Below are positions 6,313 through 10,990 of a stretch of DNA of 10,990 nucleotides, piece after piece; within the stretch, counting starts at the first letter, position 1; each line of letters opens with the position of its first letter. Below the pieces are notes generated by a model. That model was not told where the DNA came from. It worked only from the letters and a program-made list of their open reading frames with translations, and made no database searches. The position numbers and the translations under genes were made by a program. This DNA is from Candidatus Opitulatrix cubana (lineage in GTDB: Bacteria; Actinomycetota; Actinomycetes; Actinomycetales; Bifidobacteriaceae), in assembly GCA_031283665.1 (NCBI GenBank), contig JAITBJ010000028.1, forward strand, positions 1 to 10,990, written 5' to 3'.

Positions 6313-7426
6313 TATACTATTAGCAGGGGGCGGTTCAGCAGGTCATATTAACCCTATGCTAGCAGTGTCCGAAGTTGCCAAAAAATACGGATTTAGTGTC
6401 ATTTATTTAGTTGGCAATTCCAAATTAGATAATCAACTTTTAGAAAAGCAAATGTTAGCTGGGGAAATTGTAGAGCATATCAAAAAAGTTTCTTTTCCAA
6501 GGCCTGCTTTTCACCAACATATTTTTTATATAATAAGACTTATCACATTTCCAATCAGATTTGTGAAGCAGATTATCAAAGTTTTAGAAATAATCAAAAA
6601 TGATAAGATTGATATTTGTTTAGGGTTTGGCGGTTATATATCTCCCCCTGCTTATATAGCTGCAAAGCTGAAAAAAGTGCCTATTTATATTCATGAGGCG
6701 AATTTGAAAATAGGTCTTGCAAATAAACTTGGGTCCCGCTTTGCTAAACGCTTTTTTACTGCATTTCCTGATACACAAATTGCTGGAAAAGCAAATGAAA
6801 AAATTCAATTTGTAGGACTGCCTTTGAGAAAAAGTCTTTTTGAAAAAAAGGTTTCAAATAAAGATACTACGAAAAAGCCGCTATTTTCATTTGCTACTAA
6901 GCAACCTGTGCTATTAGTTTTAGGGGGGTCGCTTGGAGCAAAGTCTATAAATAAAACTGTTAAAAAAAGCCTACCATCTTTATTGAAAAAGGCGAATGTG
7001 ATACATATCACAGGAGCAGGAAAGCAGTTTAGTGTGTCCAAAAAATATCATGGCAAATATAAGCAGTTTGAGTATTTAGAGCATATTGAGCAAGCTTATA
7101 AAGTATCTGATTTTGCAATTTCAAGAGCAGGAGCAGGAAGCGTTTTAGAGTTATCAGCTGTGGGTTTGCCAGCTTGCTTTGTGCCTCTTGATGTGGGAAA
7201 CGGTGAGCAGTCATTGAATGCTTCATATTTAGTCAAGGCTGGAGCTGGAATTGTTTGTGCTGATAAAGATTTTTCTCCAGAGTTTATTGAAAATGCTATT
7301 CTTCCTATTTTGCTAAATAAAGCTCAAACTGCAGCAATGAGAGAAAAATCTTTAAAATTGTCTATTACTGATGCAGCTGAAAAAATTATTCAAACAATTC
7401 TCACTGATATCAAAAATGATGACTAA
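6308..7426 (+). CDS. murG: UDP-GlcNAc:lipid I N-acetylglucosaminyltransferase (MurG)
   Basis: MurG adds GlcNAc from UDP-GlcNAc to lipid I on the inner membrane face, giving lipid II. Its 372 residues form two Rossmann domains of a GT28/GT-B enzyme. The N-terminal glycine loop GGGSAGHINP is at 7-16, the acceptor-side GFGGYISPP at 107-115 and YIHEAN at 127-132. The second domain has LGGSLGA (205-211), GAGKQF (236-241), the nucleotide-sugar site ISRAGAGSVLELSAVGLP (271-288) and GNGEQSLNA (297-305). GNGEQ in place of the proteobacterial KDRQQ is actinobacterial in character. The GTG start at 6308 is the only possible one, because an in-frame TAA lies at 6296-6298 and the next Met is beyond the glycine loop. 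It has no Shine-Dalgarno and probably starts a transcript running through murC and ftsQ. Its end overlaps murC by a few bases. Confidence 0.96.
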   Translation: MNILLAGGGSAGHINPMLAVSEVAKKYGFSVIYLVGNSKLDNQLLEKQMLAGEIVEHIKKVSFPRPAFHQHIFYIIRLITFPIRFVKQIIKVLEIIKNDKIDICLGFGGYISPPAYIAAKLKKVPIYIHEANLKIGLANKLGSRFAKRFFTAFPDTQIAGKANEKIQFVGLPLRKSLFEKKVSNKDTTKKPLFSFATKQPVLLVLGGSLGAKSINKTVKKSLPSLLKKANVIHITGAGKQFSVSKKYHGKYKQFEYLEHIEQAYKVSDFAISRAGAGSVLELSAVGLPACFVPLDVGNGEQSLNASYLVKAGAGIVCADKDFSPEFIENAILPILLNKAQTAAMREKSLKLSITDAAEKIIQTILTDIKNDD

Positions 7427-8801
7427 TTCAGTGCCAGATTCAGTGGCAGACGTGAAAAAAGGAACTGACGAAAAAGAATTAATTCATTTTATAGGAATTG
7501 GCGGTGCAGGGATGGGTACTCTTGCACAGATGTATCTTGAAAAAGGTTTTTTGGTGCAAGGCTCTGATCAAACTGATGAAAATAATAATGTTTCTCGTTT
7601 GCAGTCCTTAGGCGTAAAAACTTTTATAGGGCATAATGCAAAAAACATTCAGGGTGCAAATTGCGTGGTTATCACTAGTGCCATAAAAGATAGCAACTCT
7701 GAACTTCAAGCAGCGAAAAAATTAGGTATACCTGTTTTGCATAGATCTGAGGCTCTAGCAAATCTTGTAAATAGCACATATTTATTTGCTATAGCAGGTT
7801 CGCACGGAAAAACGACTACCGCTGCTATGCTTTCACATACACTTCAAGAGTTGGGAATTGACTGCTCTTATTCTTTTGGAGCTCAGATTTTAAATGATCC
7901 AAGATCTGCCACAGGAGGGTATATAGGAAAAGATAATGTATCAGTGATAGAAGCTGATGAATCAGATAAATCATTTTTAAACTTTACTCCTACAGTTTCA
8001 GTGATTTTGAATATAGAACCTGATCATTTAGATTTTTATAAATCAGAGAAAAACTTTTTTGCTAGTTTTTGTCAGTTTGCAAAATCTGCTAAAGATGCTG
8101 TAATATATTGTGCAGATGATATTGAAGCAAAAAAGTTTTTAGAAGAATTAGATTTAAAAAATCTTATATCGTATGGGTATTCAGATGATGCCGATTTTCA
8201 TGTTTCAGAGTTTGATATGAAATTATTTGGTAAACATAATTTTCAGAATGCTGCTGCTGTGATTTTAGCTGTGAAGAGACTTTTGCCTGAAATTAGTGTG
8301 GAAGAAATCGAAAAGGCAATAGGCACATTTCCAGGCACTGCTAGACGGTTTGAGTTTAAAGGTTCAAAAGGAAGTGTTAGATTATTTGATGATTATGCAC
8401 ACCTACCAACTGAGATAAAGGCTACTATATTATCTGCAAAACCTTTATTAGAGAAAAATGGAAAAATAAAAGTGCTCTTTCAAAGTCATTTATTTTCAAG
8501 AACAAAGAACTTTGCTAAAGGTTTTGCAGAAGCTTTGCAATTTGCCGATGAGGTGATTGTCACAGATGTTTATCCTGCAAGAGAGGAAATCGATCCTAGC
8601 GTCACGCCAGATACAATTTTGCAATATATAACTCGTGATATTCCGCATTATGGAGTAAGAGACAGAATTGAGGCAGCAAAGCTTTTAGGGCAAATTGCAG
8701 ATGAAAATGATATTTTGATAACTATAGGAGCAGGGGACTTGAATATATTAGATAATGTTATTTTTGAGAATATAGAACTTAAAAATATAGGGCGTGATTG
8801 A
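7416..8801 (+). CDS. murC: UDP-N-acetylmuramate--L-alanine ligase (MurC)
   Basis: MurC is the cytoplasmic ligase that attaches L-Ala to UDP-MurNAc, the first step of stem peptide synthesis. From ATG 7416 it has 461 residues, the usual length. Domain 1 has HFIGIGGAGM (24-33), the ATPase domain has GSHGKTTT (128-135), EADESD (179-184), NIEPDHLD (199-206) and GKHN (272-275), and the C-terminal domain has RRFE (310-313), DDYAHLPTEI (325-334), SRT (361-363), YPAREE (386-391) and GAGD (438-441). No key residue is missing. An upstream in-frame ATG at 7371 would overlap murG by 56 nt and add residues before the conserved core, so I prefer ATG 7416 (overlap 11 nt) or the adjacent ATG 7419. Neither has a clear Shine-Dalgarno, which points to coupling with murG. 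The gene ends in TGA, overlapping a possible TTG start of ftsQ. Confidence 0.96.
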   Translation: MMTNSVPDSVADVKKGTDEKELIHFIGIGGAGMGTLAQMYLEKGFLVQGSDQTDENNNVSRLQSLGVKTFIGHNAKNIQGANCVVITSAIKDSNSELQAAKKLGIPVLHRSEALANLVNSTYLFAIAGSHGKTTTAAMLSHTLQELGIDCSYSFGAQILNDPRSATGGYIGKDNVSVIEADESDKSFLNFTPTVSVILNIEPDHLDFYKSEKNFFASFCQFAKSAKDAVIYCADDIEAKKFLEELDLKNLISYGYSDDADFHVSEFDMKLFGKHNFQNAAAVILAVKRLLPEISVEEIEKAIGTFPGTARRFEFKGSKGSVRLFDDYAHLPTEIKATILSAKPLLEKNGKIKVLFQSHLFSRTKNFAKGFAEALQFADEVIVTDVYPAREEIDPSVTPDTILQYITRDIPHYGVRDRIEAAKLLGQIADENDILITIGAGDLNILDNVIFENIELKNIGRD

Positions 8802-8809
8802 GAGTTTTA

Positions 8810-9685
8810 ATGTCAGAAAAGCGTCACGAGGGTCCTATATATTCAAAACCAAAAACTCGAAAAATAGTTTCTGGGGAATCTGCAAAAAATAATCTATCAC
8901 ACTCATCTAAAAGGGGCAGTTCTAAAAAAGTTATAGCAAAAAATTCAAAAAAACTGTCAAATTACAAAGTCAACAAAACCAAGCAGAAAAAGAAATTAAC
9001 TAAAAAACGTTTCCATGCCTTTATGACAGTTTTTTTGAGTTTCTTTTCAATACTGGTTTTATTATGGATTATTTTTCTATCACCTGTTTTTGCGCTGAGT
9101 GGCAAAAACATCACTATTTCTGGGACTAGCAAATATATTAGCAAAGAGCAGGTTTTGGGCGGTCTAAAAAATTATATAGGAACTCCTATAACTATGATTA
9201 ATATAAATGATATTGAAAATCATCTTTATAATCTGAACGGCATCTCATCTGTTGAAATAGAGCGACTCTGGACCAATGGACTATTTGTGAAAATCACTCC
9301 TAGTATTCCATTAGCGTGCGAGAAAAATGATAAAAAATTTCGTCTTGTAGACAAAATGAATAAAACGGTGCAAATGCTTGACAAAAAAGCAGCTTTTCCT
9401 GAAATAATAGTCAAGAGTAAAGAAAATCAGTTAGCAGAGCCATTTATTTTGCAAGCGCTTTCAAATATGTCAGAGGATTTTAGAAAAAATATAATTTCAA
9501 TTGAGGCCACGACTTTCGATAATATAAAATCAAAACTTGCATCAGGGCAAACTATTATATGGGGGTCTAATGAAAACATTAGCAAAAAAGAATCTATTGT
9601 TAAGAAAATCTTAGAAAATAATCAACTGCTTGCAGGTAGAAAAACTATAGATATTTCAGCGACCTATAAACCGATTATCAAATAG
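8810..9685 (+). CDS. ftsQ: Cell division protein FtsQ
   Basis: FtsQ is a bitopic divisome protein that links early and late division proteins outside the membrane. From ATG 8810 it has 291 residues: a strongly basic Lys/Ser-rich cytoplasmic tail (about 1-70), one membrane helix (about 71-95), a POTRA domain with the ITISGTSKYISKEQV start and the IERLWTNGLFVKITP strand (about 96-168), and a beta-rich FtsQ domain to the end. Sequence conservation is low, as usual for this family, and the identity leans on architecture and position after murC. The start is either ATG 8810, with GAGAG 5 nt upstream, or TTG 8798, which overlaps the murC stop as TTGA and would add four residues. The ATG looks better. 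No ddl, murB or ftsA is present nearby. The long basic tail resembles actinobacterial FtsQ. Confidence 0.88.
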   Translation: MSEKRHEGPIYSKPKTRKIVSGESAKNNLSHSSKRGSSKKVIAKNSKKLSNYKVNKTKQKKKLTKKRFHAFMTVFLSFFSILVLLWIIFLSPVFALSGKNITISGTSKYISKEQVLGGLKNYIGTPITMININDIENHLYNLNGISSVEIERLWTNGLFVKITPSIPLACEKNDKKFRLVDKMNKTVQMLDKKAAFPEIIVKSKENQLAEPFILQALSNMSEDFRKNIISIEATTFDNIKSKLASGQTIIWGSNENISKKESIVKKILENNQLLAGRKTIDISATYKPIIK

Positions 9686-9725
9686 TGTAAAAGACAATTG
9701 CAAAATAGTGTAAGTCAATTGTAAA
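9680..9725 (+). repeat. Imperfect tandem direct repeat before ftsZ
   Basis: AAATAGTGTAA occurs at 9680-9690 and again at 9703-9713, each followed by a CAATTG palindrome (9695-9700 and 9716-9721) and AAA. The units are about 21-23 bp and differ by a 2-nt gap. The first copy includes the ftsQ stop codon. The spacing of about two helical turns would suit a pair of regulator sites. ACAATTG at 9694 and CAATTGT at 9716 also form an inverted repeat, but no T tract follows, so this is not a terminator. Confidence 0.6.
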
Positions 9726-9748
9726 CACGCCTAAATATACACAAATTA

Positions 9749-9775
9749 TTCACATATTTGATTAAACTATATAAA
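9749..9775 (+). promoter_or_regulatory. Possible ftsZ promoter
   Basis: The 124-bp gap between ftsQ and ftsZ is very AT-rich. TTCACA (9749-9754; 5 of 6 to TTGACA) and TATAAA (9770-9775) could serve as -35 and -10, but the 15-nt spacer is short. TATATA at 9768 and TAAATA at 9772 are alternatives. A dedicated ftsZ promoter is common in dcw clusters, so the region is a likely site even though the exact boxes are uncertain. Confidence 0.35.
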
Positions 9776-9797
9776 TAAACAACTAATTCAAACAATT

Positions 9798-9804
9798 AGA
9801 GAGG
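9798..9804 (+). promoter_or_regulatory. Ribosome binding site of ftsZ, partly in a small hairpin
   Basis: AGAGAGG ends 5 nt before the ftsZ ATG at 9810. Its first bases overlap AATTAG (9794-9799), which can pair with CTAATT (9783-9788) over a 5-nt loop. Confidence 0.6.
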
Positions 9805-9809
9805 TTATT

Positions 9810-10990
9810 ATGACTCAAGAGCTTGGCAATGTACCTATTAAGGTATTTGGTATAGGCGGCGGTGGTGTTAATGCTATTAACACTATGATTGCATCAGGTC
9901 TTACTGGTGTAGAGTTTATCGCTGCAAACACCGATGCACAAAACTTATTATTATCAGAAGCAGATATTAAATTAAATATAGGCGTGGAAATATCTTCGGG
10001 AGAGGGCATTGGTGGAGATCCTGAAAAAGGAAGAGAGGCTACTGTAGCTCACACAGATGAGATTAAAAAAGTTTTAGAGGGTGCACGACTCGTTTTGAGT
10101 ACCACTGGTGAGGGTGGCGGCACAGGGAGCGGCGGTGCTCCTGTAGTAGCTAAAATCTCAAAAGAGATGGGCATTTTAACTATTGGCGTGGTCACTACTC
10201 CGTTTTCATTAGAGCTTGAGCAGAGAATGAATGTAGCTAAAAAAGGTGTAGAGGAATTGCGTAAAGAAGTTGACGCTCTTATGGTGATTTCAAATGACAA
10301 ACTTTTAAACTTAGGCAATGAAAATCTTGATTATGATTCAGGTTTGAAAATGGCTGATAACATTTTGCATACTTGTGTGGAAGCAGTCACAGAAGTAATT
10401 CATAAACATTATACGCCTAATATAGATTTTAGAGATATTGACAGAATCTCTCGTTCTATAGGCACTTTACTAATTGGAATAGGACGTGCAACAGGCGATG
10501 ATAGAGGGTCAAAGGCTGTTATGAATGCACTTCGGTCTCCGCTTTTAGACGATAGGATTTCTGAGGCTACAGGAGTGGTCGTTGGTATACAATCTAGTAG
10601 CAATTTTTTGATGACAGAAATTAAGGATTTAGTCAAGCCATTAGAAAAAATCTTGAAAAAAGATGCTTGGTTTAAATTCGGAAGAGCTGTGGATGAAGAA
10701 TTAGGTGATGAAGTGAAGGTGATAATAATTGCTTCTGGATTTGAGAACAAGAAAAATCCATATGATGATGATCCTATAGACACATATAAACCGCAGAGCA
10801 TTTCTTTTACACCATCTATCCCAAATATGACAGGTGGAATTAATATAGTGGGTGATGAGCATAGAGATTTAAATGAGCAAGCTGCTACAGAGGCTATTGA
10901 AGTTCCAGATTCTGCAACAAATAAATCCGTTTTACCTGAAGAGGAAAATATAAATGTGAGCAGTTCAAGTTTAAATATCCCGCCGTTTTT
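9810..10990 (+). CDS. ftsZ: Cell division GTPase FtsZ, 3' end cut by the window
   Basis: FtsZ is the tubulin-like GTPase that forms the division ring. The visible 393 residues hold nearly the whole protein: the FGIGGGGVNAINTM loop (13-26), NTDAQNLL (40-47), the signature GEGGGTGSGGAP (100-111), NDKLL (162-166), catalytic N.DFRD (N204, D206, D209), the GIG.A.GDDR segment (223-232), and an acidic, low-complexity linker from about 312. The last residues, SSLNIPPF, look like the C-terminal peptide that binds partners, so only a few residues are probably missing. Some conserved places are altered: GGGTGSG for GGGTGTG, GEGIGGDP for GLGAGANP (64-71) and YTPNIDFRDIDR for GLINLDFADV. The core is intact, so it is probably functional but fast-evolving. 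GGAPVV and the lack of a neighbouring ftsA fit Actinobacteria. The ATG has a good Shine-Dalgarno. Confidence 0.95.
   Translation, partial: MTQELGNVPIKVFGIGGGGVNAINTMIASGLTGVEFIAANTDAQNLLLSEADIKLNIGVEISSGEGIGGDPEKGREATVAHTDEIKKVLEGARLVLSTTGEGGGTGSGGAPVVAKISKEMGILTIGVVTTPFSLELEQRMNVAKKGVEELRKEVDALMVISNDKLLNLGNENLDYDSGLKMADNILHTCVEAVTEVIHKHYTPNIDFRDIDRISRSIGTLLIGIGRATGDDRGSKAVMNALRSPLLDDRISEATGVVVGIQSSSNFLMTEIKDLVKPLEKILKKDAWFKFGRAVDEELGDEVKVIIIASGFENKKNPYDDDPIDTYKPQSISFTPSIPNMTGGINIVGDEHRDLNEQAATEAIEVPDSATNKSVLPEEENINVSSSSLNIPPF

Noticed and set aside
7371..7415. Upstream ATG for murC at 7371
   Set aside because: It would add 15 residues not seen in the family and overlap murG by 56 nt; ATG 7416 or 7419 is closer to the conserved start.
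9694..9722. Inverted repeat ACAATTG/CAATTGT as an ftsQ terminator
   Set aside because: The stem is short and AT-rich, the loop is 15 nt and no T tract follows. It comes mostly from two copies of the palindrome CAATTG.
10409..10801. 130-codon reverse-strand open frame inside ftsZ
   Set aside because: It is antisense to conserved FtsZ sequence and its translation shows no recognisable domain.
1..10990. Alternative genetic code
   Set aside because: murE and murC end in TGA at the expected family length and tryptophans are encoded by TGG.

Overview
The window is part of a bacterial division and cell wall (dcw) cluster from an AT-rich genome. In order it holds the 3' end of murF, then mraY, ftsW and a FemABX-type peptidyltransferase on the + strand; murE and an organophosphate-antiporter-type (GlpT/UhpT-like) transporter on the - strand; then murG, murC, ftsQ and a nearly complete ftsZ on the + strand. 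Genes are tightly packed and often overlap. The only sizeable non-coding stretch is about 124 bp before ftsZ. I see no RNA gene, CRISPR array, insertion sequence or prophage gene.

The proteins look actinobacterial despite the low G+C. MraY has the EVTVVIRFW tail, FtsW has GASREKW with RLLPVMGVPLPLISSGGSS, MurG has GNGEQ and a GGGSAGHINP loop, FtsZ has GGAPVV, and no ftsA lies between ftsQ and ftsZ. Low G+C with divergent FtsZ and FtsQ suggests a fast-evolving, probably host-associated lineage. A relative of Bifidobacteriales such as an intracellular termite-flagellate symbiont is one guess from memory; nothing in the window proves it. TGA is used as a stop, so the code is standard.

The genes form one pathway. 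MurC, MurE and MurF build UDP-MurNAc-pentapeptide, MraY makes lipid I, MurG makes lipid II, the FemABX protein probably adds a cross-bridge residue to the stem peptide, and FtsW, FtsQ and FtsZ use lipid II at the division septum. MurE has lost the DNPR signature of meso-DAP enzymes (DDPH instead), which fits a Lys- or Orn-type stem branched by the Fem enzyme.

Two arrangements stand out. murD is missing from its usual place between mraY and ftsW. A block of femX, inverted murE and an inverted transporter splits ftsW from murG. The transporter and murG diverge from a 30-bp gap in which each forced GTG start lies exactly 6 nt behind a TANACT hexamer and has no Shine-Dalgarno sequence, so two back-to-back leaderless promoters are likely. 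I do not see a clearly new biological system. The best leads are this compact leaderless divergent promoter, the transporter-murE-femX insertion, the altered substrate residues in MurE and the transporter, and the divergent FtsZ.
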